Under the pieces are notes generated by a model, which was not told the DNA's origin, searched no databases, and was given only the letters and a program-made list of their open reading frames with translations. From assembly GCA_018417955.1 (NCBI GenBank), contig JACTVC010000002.1:1178001-1242000 (forward strand): 64,000 bases of DNA, given 5' to 3'. How positions within the stretch are numbered: the first letter of the stretch is position 1; each line of letters starts with the position of its first letter. The stretch comes from Laccaria trichodermophora (taxonomy: Eukaryota; Basidiomycota; Agaricomycetes; Agaricales; Hydnangiaceae). Positions 11,479-23,303 of this stretch are shown piece after piece. The position numbers and the translations under genes are program-made.

Positions 11479-12039
11479 GAGTGAAATGGCGTGTTGTAAT
11501 ATGAACACTAGAAAAGTTGGCAGGGCTCGAGACGTTGATAGGCCGGATCGTCGTGGTCGATGAAGAAGCAGTGAAGTCGGAGATAAACTGTCGGAATTGG
11601 TTGTCGGAATTCTAATTGGGCGACGCAACAGACGAAAGCAGACCAACGTCAACTCGCAGTACCGAGTCAACTCTTGCGACCAGCCCCCGCGAGAATTCAC
11701 TTCGAAACGATGGGCAAGAAGCCTGACCGGAGCAGAGCACTCACGCAAAATCTCTGTCCCTATTGAACCTATATCCGAGCCTCACTCAGTAGCAGCCGTC
11801 CAATCCCATCCCCCTCCCACCTGCCTCTCTGTCTTCTCGTCAAAATTTTTCTCCTTCCCCAACGCAAAGCATGCGAGAAGAAGGCGAAGTACCCTCCAAA
11901 ACTACCCCTTACCCCTACCTTAGGACAAGAATGCTTCCAAGGAGCACCTACAGTCGTCGTCTCTAATCCCTCGAAGCTGACGTGCTCGACCATCAGGCAC
12001 CCTCCATGTCCGAAGACATCCTTGTCGCGCACTGTTCAC
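11479..12039. other. Spacer between the NACHT start and the Notchless-like pseudogene
   Basis: Upstream region of the minus-strand NACHT gene and 5' side of the plus-strand WD40 pseudogene. The minus frame stays open upstream of 11478 to 11748, but that part lacks features and the internal Met fits the family better. The N-terminal NLE domain expected for Notchless was not recognised here. Confidence 0.4.
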
Positions 12040-13415
12040 CACAAAGCGTATCTCGCGTCCCGACCAGCCTCAAGATGCTCCTCCACTTCAGTAAGTTTCC
12101 CCACGCGTGCATTGTTCTGTTTCTTGACTTATACAACTATGATAGGACACACCTCCCCCATATTATGCGCCTCACTCTTACCCACCGGTAACCTCCTCAC
12201 AACAGGTTCAGGAGGGACCAACGTGCGTTTGTGGGACCTCAACACAGAGACTCCCACATGTTCTGTCAGGCCATGGTGGGTTTTATGTTGAGTGGGAAGC
12301 TCTGGAGCGGAAGTCGGCTAGCACATGTGGGTCTGTTTCTTGACGCGTCGTTGGACCCGCTTTAACACTCGTCTCAAGTGAGGATATGGGATCTAAAAAT
12401 GGGCAAACCGATCGGGATTGGGAACGCGTTGAAACACCACACAAAATGGATTACATCCTTCTCCTAGGGACCCATGCACCTGTGAGTCGCCTTCCTCTTA
12501 CCTTCCTAGCCAAAACACTAGTTGAATTGGACAAAAGTAATGCTACCTCCCCCGCCTCGCACCATCCTCGAAGGCGACACCATCCGTGTATGGTCCCTCG
12601 TATTGACGCGCAATATTCACCCTGGGCGAACAACCCACCGGCGTGAACGTCGTAAATGGGGTGGGACTGACGTGCTTTATACCCCCGGCAGCGACCGGAC
12701 GGTCAGGATATGGGATATGAAACAAGGAAGACCAATGCACCCGCTCAAAGACCACGCGCATCAAGTGACCACGAATACGAATTCCGTCCTATGTACGGGT
12801 TCGTAGGACCATACAGGCAAGAAACCCGCTTCCAACGAAGACGGTCAGTCTCCCTCTCTATCAAGCAACCAAGTCCACTAACCCCACCCTTCCCTATACA
12901 GCCCCAAATCTCGCACAATCGCGGTACACCGCCCTCCTTACTTCCCCAACCGAACTGCTCATCTCCCGCTCAGATGACCAAACTCTCTTCCTTTGGTCCC
13001 CTCCACCAACCCCATCGCCCGACTAACGGCCACCAGCGCCAAGTCTCCCACGTCGCTTTTTACCAGACGGACAGTGGGCAGCGTCAACTGCTTGGGATAA
13101 CAGCGTACACATATGGGAGGGCTGGACGGGCAAGTTTGTCGCTACGCTTCGAAACCATGTAGGCGCTGTGTACCAGCTTGCGTGGGGTTCTGATAGTCGG
13201 TTGTTGACTAGTGATAGTAATGATAGTACGCTCAAGGTTTGGTGTCCCCCCTTTCGTGGAATTGACTGGAATTTCCTGATGATAAATTTTGGGGGTGGTA
13301 GATATAGAGTTTGAAGACGTATAAGATTGAGACCGACCTTCCGGACATACGGACGAGGTATACTTCGTGACTGATAAAGTCCTTAGTGGGGGACGGACCG
13401 GACTGTTAAAATGCG
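12040..13415 (+). pseudogene. Notchless/Rsa4-like WD40 protein, degenerate
   Basis: Notchless (NLE1/Rsa4) is an eight-bladed WD40 factor in 60S ribosome maturation. Several blades are readable in order but in different frames: GHTSPILCASLLPTGNLLTT followed by VRLWDLNTETPT (12150-12260); VRIWDLKMGKPIG and HHTKWITSF (12375-12460); TGSDRTVRIWDMKQGRP-like (12690-12745); SRSDDQTLFLW (12965-13000); HVGAVYQLAWGSDSRLLTS and STLKVW (13155-13240); then SLKTYKIETDLP and a final SGG...RTVKM block (13308-13412). The phrase RLWDLNTETP and the order of blades are characteristic of Notchless. Frame changes and stops (for example near 12465) recur, and the N-terminal NLE domain was not found. Loss of this essential factor implies an intact copy elsewhere. 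Confidence 0.7.
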
Positions 13416-13822
13416 CGTGCTTTCATTCTTTTCTTGCATGGAGCTGAGTTTTCGCGTCTAGATGGAAGAATTGAGGGACTGCATCGAATTGATCGGGGAG
13501 TGTGCAGTACATCATGGCGGTTATTCTGCACAATTAATCCCCGCACGCAATTTTCTTAGAGCGCGCAACTTCTTTCACGACCGCCTCCATCACAGGCACC
13601 CTGATCGCCATCGGCTTCTGGATCTTTGTTTTGAGGGCATGATGTGACCTGGGCGCTTGATGGTGTTGTCCACACCGCTGGACAACACCTTGGTGATGGT
13701 GGGAGGGGGGGGGTTGCTGGCGGAAGCATGAGGAGAGCTCGGAGACAGGCGATGATGGTGACATGGTTATTGACTAGTGTCATCTATTACATAAGATGCT
13801 GTTTCTACATTGAAATACACAT
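13416..13822. other. No gene recognised
   Basis: Intergenic sequence with a G9 run near 13706. Frames are short and without motifs. Confidence 0.4.
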
Positions 13823-15246
13823 CTAGTCTGCATTTGCTATAAGCTGGTTCCTATCTGTGATATGACATGCTGGATGCGTTGTCCAGTCAATATCAATGAA
13901 TACCCCATCAATTTTCCCCGCTGAGATCAGAATAGCTGCTTCCTCCGGGGAGACTGCTCCGTCTAGGAAGACCTTGATGTTCTTCATGTAGGGGCTGTAG
14001 GATTCAAGCACCTCATGTTGGATGGCTCCTTTCTTGCCTGAATGTTAAACCATTGGTTTTGAGTATGATCCCTCGAAGGAATCGAAGAGCTCACCGTCAA
14101 TTTCAATTTCAGAATTCGCATGAGCAGTGTACCGAAGTAATGTGATAGAAGAAAGATTTAATTTGTCGGCTTCGGCGATGAAGTAGCGGTAGGTATCGAG
14201 TGTCTCCTGTAAAGGCATACTACATGAATGAGTGAGATTTGACACAGATAATCGAGCTTACCCAACATCGTTATAGCCATTAGGAGAGCTCATCTTAATA
14301 CCAACGTTGCGGCCAAAAACCTGAATGACAGCTTTGAGGACTTCAAGGTCGAATCGAGAGCGATTTTCAATGCTCCTTCCCTGGCATCGCTCTGCACGGG
14401 CATTGTGGTGCCATCGAGAAATTGGGCGATTAAAGATCCGTTGGCACCATGCACTGGTTCAGACGGTTAGCGAATTGTAAAAATGGAGGTCCAGAACAAA
14501 CACACATTCAACGCCATCGAACCCAGCCAATTTCGCATTAACAGCAGCTTGCTTGAACTGATCAATGATTACTTGAGGATCAGAAACAGCAGTGGGCTAT
14601 ATATACATCAGCGTCAGCGCAGAGACCGTGCAGAACACCAAGACACCCACAGTGTCATATCCAGGTATGCAAGGAGTATGGCGAAACTTTCCACCTCTGG
14701 CGGGGATTGCTGAGGGGGCATAGACGGGCTTAGGATGGAGGTCAGATATGTTTATAGAATCAGTGGACAAAATACTCACTGTCCCAACGAGTTTATGTTC
14801 TAGTGCATCTGAGTGGGCAGCTGCGTACAGTTATAGAACCTCGGAGTCTATACAGAGCCCCAAAATATCTCACCGTGCCATAGTTGTCCGTAGATGTGCC
14901 TGCCTCCGCGATGAACCACGCCTACGATTTTCTTCCAAGCACTGGTCTGCTCCGAATCCCAAATGCCTGGTGCATGTGTTAACTCGGTGCTAGACGTTAA
15001 ATTTTTAATTGGCGTATACAGGACGCCGGATCTGGACGTACCCTTGACGCGTGACGAGGATACCTTCGATCACGATCAAACCTGCTGCTCCGAGTGTTCG
15101 TTGAATGTCGTACTCGGTCATGAGGTCACTAGGAATGGCGTTTAGTGCATGGCTCCTGGTAACCGCAGAGTCGCAGACATGTCAATTCTGTTCTGAATCA
15201 TGGTGTCGCCGAGCTAAAGAAGATGGAAGAGACAAGCGTTCGTCAT
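13823..15246 (-). pseudogene. Old yellow enzyme-like flavin oxidoreductase, copy A (minus, broken)
   Basis: OYEs are FMN-dependent NAD(P)H oxidoreductases reducing activated alkenes. This copy aligns by eye with the minus-strand copies at 29367 and 37218. The start ATG at 15244-15246 is followed by TNACLF, but a TAG soon replaces the Gln codon before LGD. An 8-bp tandem duplication (TCTGCGAC TCTGCG, near 15160) shifts the frame after MSA. Later blocks are preserved: MPLQETLDTYRYFIAEADKL (14150-14220) and FLDGAVSPEEAAILISAGKI (13920-13985). The C terminus diverges after DWTTHPA and lacks the usual ~45 final residues. It is head-to-head with copy B. Confidence 0.8.
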
Positions 15247-17060
15247 TGGAATTATGAAAGCGTTGATTGATGAACGGTAGTCAGGGAAATGCGACTGCGA
15301 GGTAAGGGATGGGTGACACATGTTCTGAAGTACTTTGTATCTTGCACTCTCTGGTTACAGCGCGTTGGGCCAGGATAGGCGACATCGTCACCACACGACC
15401 CAATTAGGTTGAGTAAAACCTTCTCATGATGTAGATTTGTAACCATTTCGCCCATCAGAGTATTCACCCTCCCCTCATAGGAGGAACGGCCTTCAGGCTG
15501 CCCTGGGCTTCTGATGTCCACAGGACTTCGTCAGCTCAGATATACATAGCAAGCTAAAACCCACTTACTTACTTCTCGACCAAGGAAGGATGTTGAAAGA
15601 TGTTGCGCTCCGGCTATGCTCCTTCATGCCCGCAGTATTAAACCCGCGCTTTCATGGCTTCTCAGAGCCAAATCAGGGATCACCGGCGGCAGCATAGCTC
15701 TCCAGGATTCTTGCCTCGGACGGGGACCACAGAAGGCTCTTCAACACTACGTTCAGGCAACATGGGTCCTCTTAGCCCGATAGCGATTGTCGCCAATGGA
15801 GGATTGGCCACTTCAGGAAAATGGTTTTGGGCTGTAGTTTGGCCATATTTACATAGTCTCCATAGGCTCGGTAGGTCAACATAGGTTTATCATTACCTCT
15901 GTAGACCATGGTAGGTACAAAAGATAATTTGAGCCTACAGTAGACTATCAAAATAAATCTCACCTCATCAGAAATCTGGAATGATGAAGACATGATATCA
16001 CAGTCAATGGGGTATGAGGGAAATTATGATTATAATACCAGTATATGTGATACAAGCTACCCTGGGACACATTTTATTAGACACACCTTCTCACTGTTTG
16101 CCGTGGAGGTGAACAGTTTTTGAAAAAGTTTTCCCAGCAATGGTGGTATGTATAGTGCAAATTGCTAAATCTTGCAAATGCTTGAATAGACTAGCTGTAA
16201 TATTGCTGCATGTATGATGGATCTTGTATAGGCCTCTCCATAAGACTCTGAGTTCAATTCCCCTAAGATGTAGTATTTATTCACTTATTCACTAAGTGCC
16301 TCTAAACCATGTCATCAAAATCTCAAGATGGATCCCCTCCAAAATTGAATGAAAGGTGATGGTGTAGAGTGAGCACCTCAGCAAGTGGTGAAATTACATT
16401 TTCGGTAGAATAGGGTTGAAATACAGCACCTATGGCAACCTACCACCAGCCTACATAGGGTACTCACTGACCTATGTATTCTATATATCGGGGGGGAACC
16501 TATGAAGCTATGGTTCCTACATAGGCTCCATAGACCTACATAGGTCTCAACCGATTTCCTGATGCAGCAGGATTCAGATTGCAAACGCAACCAATTTTGC
16601 TGTTTTGATATGAAGGCCCATGTTACTTTGCCATCAAGGAACACCAGTCCATAGTATACACCATAAAACCACAGCTTAATTCAGCAAGGAAACTGGAGCA
16701 ATACTAGCTTGGGAGGCCTTCGATTATGTTCAGAATTGTGGCATGGCAAGGATTTGAAGGGGTATTGAGTCTTCATGGGAAACCAGGGAAGACATCTGTG
16801 AAAAAAATGGCGACACATGCAAGAAAAGACCTATAGAACTGCATCAAACAGAAGCTACACAACGGCCAGTGGCAAGATTGGTGAAACTGACCGATGTTGA
16901 ACCTGCTGACTCACGGAATTATGAGGTTTATGTTGGCAAGTAATCAGCATCAGCCTAGATAAGCCGTTCACTTTCTCCTGCCTTATCTCCACCTCACAAA
17001 CTGACTAAGAACATCGCTGAAGCTGACTGAGGATCAAGAAGAAGCACCATGGTGAAAGGG
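15247..17060. other. Intergenic region between divergent OYE copies A and B
   Basis: The equivalent spacer is only ~0.93 kb in the other two pairs (30856-31785 and 38710-39636). Here it is ~1.9 kb because an extra segment of roughly 0.85 kb lies between about 15790 and 16645. That segment has clustered CATAGG/CCTATG motifs (15850-15900 and 16440-16550) but no clear terminal repeats. No gene was recognised. Confidence 0.5.
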
Positions 17061-17068
17061 TATATAAT
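17061..17068 (+). promoter_or_regulatory. TATA box of OYE copy B
   Basis: TATATAAT lies 71 bp before the ATG at 17132. The same element in the same context (AGGGTATATA) precedes copies D and F at 77 bp. Confidence 0.6.
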
Positions 17069-17131
17069 GGGGATCGCCCTTCGCCAAACTCAGGACTTCA
17101 ATACATACCACCCAATAACTCGACGATACCA

Positions 17132-18658
<1,527 letters not shown>

Positions 18659-19356
18659 ATGTAAACTTTCGCATACGAAGTATTCCCTCATGATTCGTTT
18701 CATAGATGTACTTAAAGTATGCTCCTTAACTGTGATCACCTTGCCATGTTTTATTGCAACCGCCTTACAACCGCAGGTTTTCCGACCTTGCACTGACTTG
18801 AAAACAGATACTTACACTGCGCTTCCATGTCACAGTAACAGGCGGAGGGCAGCATGCAGCTCAGTTATCTCAACACATAAATATATAAATCCTACTTAAT
18901 GTCCAATTAATGTCGTCTACAGACCCCTCGTAAATCATATTGACTTTCAATCACTCACAACTGTCCCTTCAAGCCCTTGCGCACTGATTTCCCTTGGCCA
19001 GGTAGCAGGGAAAGCTTGGGCTGTACAGGCTTGTAACGACCGCCATATAAACCAATGCCATATCTATGTCATTTTCCAACTACCCTGCTAGTGCCCAAAG
19101 TGGTGGAGAAGGTGCGCAACTCTGATTGGACATTCGAGCATAGAGGCGAACGAAAGCCGTAAACATGAATCTCATTGCAAGAGAAAAGACAAAGCCTAGT
19201 GGAAAACTGACAGTGACATGTTAAAATGGTCACTTTCCCACTCCTCTAGGATCAATGGCTCATCAATTACGGTGTCCTGAGAGAACAATGCGGACGTGTG
19301 GGTTTTGATAGTGCATCCCTCACTGTAAGACATAACCAGCTGATCCTGGCATACGT

Positions 19357-19569
19357 TGTTGGAGCAGCGAGTACGAGGGGTAGTGGTTGGGTGAGAAGGT
19401 AATGAATTTGGGGACTCTCAGTCCCCCTTATATACTACAAACATATGTAACTAGAATGTACTACAAATTACTACATACAATGTGAACATGCTTTATAAGA
19501 TGAGTGCGTGCGCGAAGCACGCATGGCATTGGCGTACCGGAGTTGCCAGTCTGCCTCGGCTATTCAACA
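19357..19569 (-). repeat. 3' LTR of the copia element
   Basis: 213 bp, differing from the partner at 23091-23303 at about nine positions by eye, all transitions (about 4%). Confidence 0.93.
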
Positions 19570-21746
19570 CTCCCCCTCAACTCTGCGTTTAAGCCAATTG
19601 CTGCATACATTAGCAAGCCAATTGTCGCTGCATATCGCGGAATTTCGTGATGTTCCCCTTCAGGAGTTTTAGTTAATTTGACGTTAGGGTCCAGAGGCAT
19701 TTTGACAGGTGTTGATTTGGTCATTCCAAATCTGTCCAAGATCTTTCCCACATATTGTGTTTGGGTTAGATGTATTGTGCCCTTCTTCAGATCTCTTTGA
19801 ACTTCAAATCCTACAATTTGTTTAAGTTCTCCAAGGTCTGAGATGTCAAATTTTTGGCTGAATTCCTTCTTGAATTCTACCATGGCTTCATTGTCTGAAG
19901 CTAAAATGATCATGTCATCAACGTGAACTCCAATGATGACAATGTCGTTCCTGATGTGCCTAATATAGACACATTGATCTGAGAATAGCCACGTGAAACC
20001 GAGTTGAATGAAAGTTCTGTTTAATTTTTCATTCCACACATGTCCGGACTGTCATAGTCCATAGAGTGTTCTCTGTAATAATAATACTGAGTCTGTGCCA
20101 TCTTCATATCCAGGGATTTGCCTCATGTATATTTGTTCTTTGAGTTCACCATTTAGGTAGGCTCCCACGACATCAACAACGTGGGCAACTAATCCATAAG
20201 TGGCGGCGATGGCTAATAATAGCCGTAAAGTGTCGAGGCGCATCACTGGCATGAAAGTCTCAAAGAAATCGATTCCGGGGATCTGTGAAAATCCTTTGGC
20301 AACTAACCTTGCTTTGTGCTGTATGATTTTGCCTTCTGCATCGCATTTTAGGTGGAATACCCATTTACAGTTGATAGCCACTCTATCTTCAGGGATTTTA
20401 ACTTTGATGTATGTCCCTAGATTTTCCAATTGATGGATTTCCGCATCCATTGCCTTTTTCCATTCAGGCCAATCTGGACGGGATCTGGCTTCTTCAACAT
20501 CTTTTGGATCATCATCCATTTTCGGTGCTTTTTCTGTAAGCATGGCATAATCACAAGTTGTCTCCATGTCTTGCAAAAAATTAGTTTCCTCTTCTGTGAG
20601 AACTGGTACCTGATGCTGCCATTCTCGAGGACCTCTTGCTGCAGGATTATTTAAAAATCTGTAATGGAATGGTGATTTTTCAGCAACACGTGTAGATTTT
20701 TCTCGAGTTGGAATTGGAATCTTTGATGTTTTCAACGTTTTTGGCGTGTCCGTGATCACAGTATTATTAGTACTGATGTTCTCAGGGTTATCGTCTGATG
20801 GGAGATTGTTCGATTGACTATTCTCCCCCTCAATCTCCATAGGACGATTGATTGGGACTTCGACGTCATCATAGTCATGTATTTCTGTGTCGTCGTTTGA
20901 GAAGACAACATTGCGCGAAGTTAAAATTTGGTTGCCATTCCAATAACGGTAACCTTTGGTGCTGTCGTCAATGCCAACAAAAATGAATGGACATGATCTA
21001 GGGTCAAGTTTTCTATTTTTCTTGTCTTGTTGTAAAACCCAGCATTTGCGACCGAATTCTTGCAAATGCGCAATATTAGGTTTCTTGTTCCAGAATGCTT
21101 CATCGGGGGTTTTATCATCCCTTAAGGCACGTGTGGGAGAACGATTTTGGAGATAAGTAGCATATTTGACCGCTTCTGGCCAAAGATAGTAAGCGAGATG
21201 TGGATCTTGTGAATGTAACATAGCACGTGCCTCCGACACCACAGTGCGGTTGCCGCGTTCTGCAATTCCATTCTGTGAGGATGAATATGCTGCTGTGACC
21301 TCGAGGAATATCCCATTGTCTAATAGATATTCCCTAAATTCATCTCCAATATATTCCCCTCCACCATCAACTCTAAGTTTCTTAAGTTTCCAGCCTGTTT
21401 GTGTTTCCACAAATGCCTTGTACTGTTTAAACTTAGATAGCGCCTCCGATTTCTTCTTAAGAAAATAGCGCATTGATCGGCAGGATTTCCCATCAGTGAA
21501 TGTGATAAAATACTTTTCTCCCCCTATTCCAGTAGTTTGTGCAGGTCCCCAGATGTCAGATACTGTTAAATCGCCGATTTCGGCAATTTCTGTCTTTGAT
21601 TCTTGTGGATACGGCGTGACATGCTGTTTTGCAAGAATGCATGCTGGACATTGTTCTGTTGCTGGAACACTTTCATCAACTTCCATACCAGTAACCATCC
21701 CTTTTGACTTCAATTGTTTAATCGAAGCCATATTCAAATGTCCCAT
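19570..21746 (-). pseudogene. Copia pol: integrase and reverse transcriptase, no RNase H
   Basis: The block from 21746 has an integrase zinc-binding remnant (MGHLN...CPACILAK) and then the integrase core. The core includes GDLTVSDIWGP, LRVDGGGEYIG and SSSQNGIAERGNRTV. The RT region includes NCKWVFHLKCDAEGKI, HKARLVAKGFSQIPGIDF and VDVVGAYLNGELKEQIYMRQ. The frame meets TGA just after TLYGL (about 20052), where a Lys is usual (YGLKQS). It resumes with SGHVWNEKL and IGVHVDDMIILAS, the copia RT catalytic VDD motif. It ends at SLMYAAIG-like sequence next to the polypurine tract, so the whole RNase H domain is missing by internal deletion. Confidence 0.9.
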
Positions 21747-21778
21747 AATTTTATGCCATTCATCCCATGTGTGCGTGT

Positions 21779-22996
21779 TTACTTTTGTTGGTAAGCGTGG
21801 TCTTGTTTGGTTGAGACCTTGACATTCATAAGGTACAGATTCGAGATCTTGATACCTTTTGCCATAATTGTTTGATTTGGTGCCCTGAATCTCACATCCT
21901 TGTCTGTAAATAGAACTTGTATGTTGGCGCTTGTAATGCGCCCAAGTGAAATGAGATTGTGCAGCGCTTTTGGGACATATAGCACATTTTTGAGAGTGAT
22001 AGGATAGGCTTTCCCATCAACATTAGAGATTAGCCTTATTGTTCCCATCCCTTCTACTGGTTGATTTCCTAGTCCCTTAACAAAATGGTTTGATGTTGGA
22101 GTATATTCACTAAAATAACTCCTTTCCATTGAGATATGGGAAGTACACGCTGAGTCTGCTAACCATGAGTTAGCCATAAGTGAAGTAAATGCCATTTCGG
22201 GCACGCCATCAATTCCTGCAAAAGCGAAATCATCAATGATTTCATTTGCACGTGCTCCCCCGAACTTTGGCTTCTTGTGATGCTTCTCGTTTGATTGATC
22301 ATTAGATTTAGATCGGCAATCTGCCTGTATATGGCCGCGTTTGCCACATCCATAGCAAATTATTTTCGAATTGTATTTCTTCTTGCCCCATTTGGCAGCT
22401 AGGGCAGTATCATCAGTGCCCTGAATTTTGAGCCATCTATCGTGCTCAAGGATTCTGGCAATCAGTTGCGGCACATTGTTAAGCGCAGATGTATCAATAG
22501 ATGAAATGTAATTATTCCAACTATCTGGTAACAATGTAGGTAGAATAATAGAGAATTCTGAGTCCTCTATTTTCTGTCTGAGATTTTGCAATTCTTCCTG
22601 ATAGACTCTCAGGGTCCTGATGTGATCTTCGATGCCAGTGCCATCATCGCACTTGGCCCGAAATAGCTTCCGGCAGGCAAGGACAATTCCTAATGGCCCT
22701 TGAGCTTCCAATAAGCTCTTCAATGTATCCCAAGCTTCTTTCGATGATTTTGAGCTAGCTATGTAAACCAGTAGTTTATCTGCTACTCGTAATCTTATCG
22801 TCGATAAAGCTGTCCTGTCCTTCTTATCCCATGCTGGTTTCTGGTTGGCATCTGATGGTGCCGTTCTGGGATCGACATATTCCCACAGACCTTGATCTGT
22901 CAAGATGTCTGTCATCTTGATTTTCCATACCACGTAATTGTCCGCGCCTTTAAGCGGCTCAATCCGGTAAACATTTGATGATCCATTGGTCTCCAT
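21779..22996 (-). CDS. Copia gag and protease
   Basis: A 405-codon frame starts METNGSSNVYRIEPLKGADN, a typical copia gag opening with the YxxW feature (NYVVWKIKM). A CCHC zinc knuckle, CYGCGKRGHIQADC, lies at about residues 213-226. The aspartic protease active site appears as WLADSACTSHI (D-S/T-A variant of DSGA). The frame stops at TAA (21779-21781), one base out of phase with integrase. The switch is a one-base step back near CAACAAAAGTAAAC. Most copia elements have a single ORF, so a mutation is likelier than programmed frameshifting. Confidence 0.88.
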   Translation of the reverse strand: METNGSSNVYRIEPLKGADNYVVWKIKMTDILTDQGLWEYVDPRTAPSDANQKPAWDKKDRTALSTIRLRVADKLLVYIASSKSSKEAWDTLKSLLEAQGPLGIVLACRKLFRAKCDDGTGIEDHIRTLRVYQEELQNLRQKIEDSEFSIILPTLLPDSWNNYISSIDTSALNNVPQLIARILEHDRWLKIQGTDDTALAAKWGKKKYNSKIICYGCGKRGHIQADCRSKSNDQSNEKHHKKPKFGGARANEIIDDFAFAGIDGVPEMAFTSLMANSWLADSACTSHISMERSYFSEYTPTSNHFVKGLGNQPVEGMGTIRLISNVDGKAYPITLKNVLYVPKALHNLISLGRITSANIQVLFTDKDVRFRAPNQTIMAKGIKISNLYLMNVKVSTKQDHAYQQK

Positions 22997-23090
22997 GTGC
23001 TGCTACGTAATTGATAAGATAAAAGCTGATGAGAGCGAGGTAAGATGTATAGTAGTATGTATGTATGTTTAGGGCTCGGGGCCCATAACC

Positions 23091-23303
23091 TGTTGGAGCA
23101 GCGAGTACGAGGGGTAGTGGTTGGGTGAGAAGGTAATGAATTTGGGGACTCTCAGTCCCCCTTATATACTACAAACATATGTAACTAGAATGTACTACAA
23201 ATTACTACATACAACATGAACATGCTTTATAAGATGAGTGCGTGCACAAAGCGCACACGGCATTGGCGTACCGGAGTTGCTGGTCTGCCTCGGCTATTCA
23301 ACA
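23091..23303 (-). repeat. 5' LTR of the copia element
   Basis: 213 bp, partner of 19357-19569. It is followed on the plus strand by the second TACGT duplication. Confidence 0.93.

Larger units (their letters stand above)
19357..23303 (-). mobile_element. Ty1/copia LTR retrotransposon (3,947 bp, defective)
   Basis: Two 213-bp direct LTRs (19357-19569 and 23091-23303) bound a minus-strand gag-pol region. The LTRs begin TGTTG and end CAACA on the plus strand. The element is flanked by TACGT (19352-19356 and 23304-23308). A purine tract GAGGGGGAG (minus strand, 19570-19580) abuts the 3' LTR, and GGTTATGGGCCCC next to the 5' LTR is a candidate primer site. The order integrase then reverse transcriptase places it in Copia. 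Coding is broken by a frameshift near 21775 and a stop near 20045. RNase H is absent: the RT frame runs straight from YAATIGLLMYAAIG into the purine tract. Confidence 0.93.

Noticed and set aside
11185..11748. 187-codon minus ORF as a separate gene
   Set aside because: Its useful part is the N-terminal exon of the NACHT gene; the end reads into the CACTA element and the start lacks features.
21740..21800. Programmed -1 frameshift between copia gag and pol
   Set aside because: No canonical slippery heptamer is present and copia elements usually have one ORF. Another clear nonsense mutation in pol makes decay the simpler reading.
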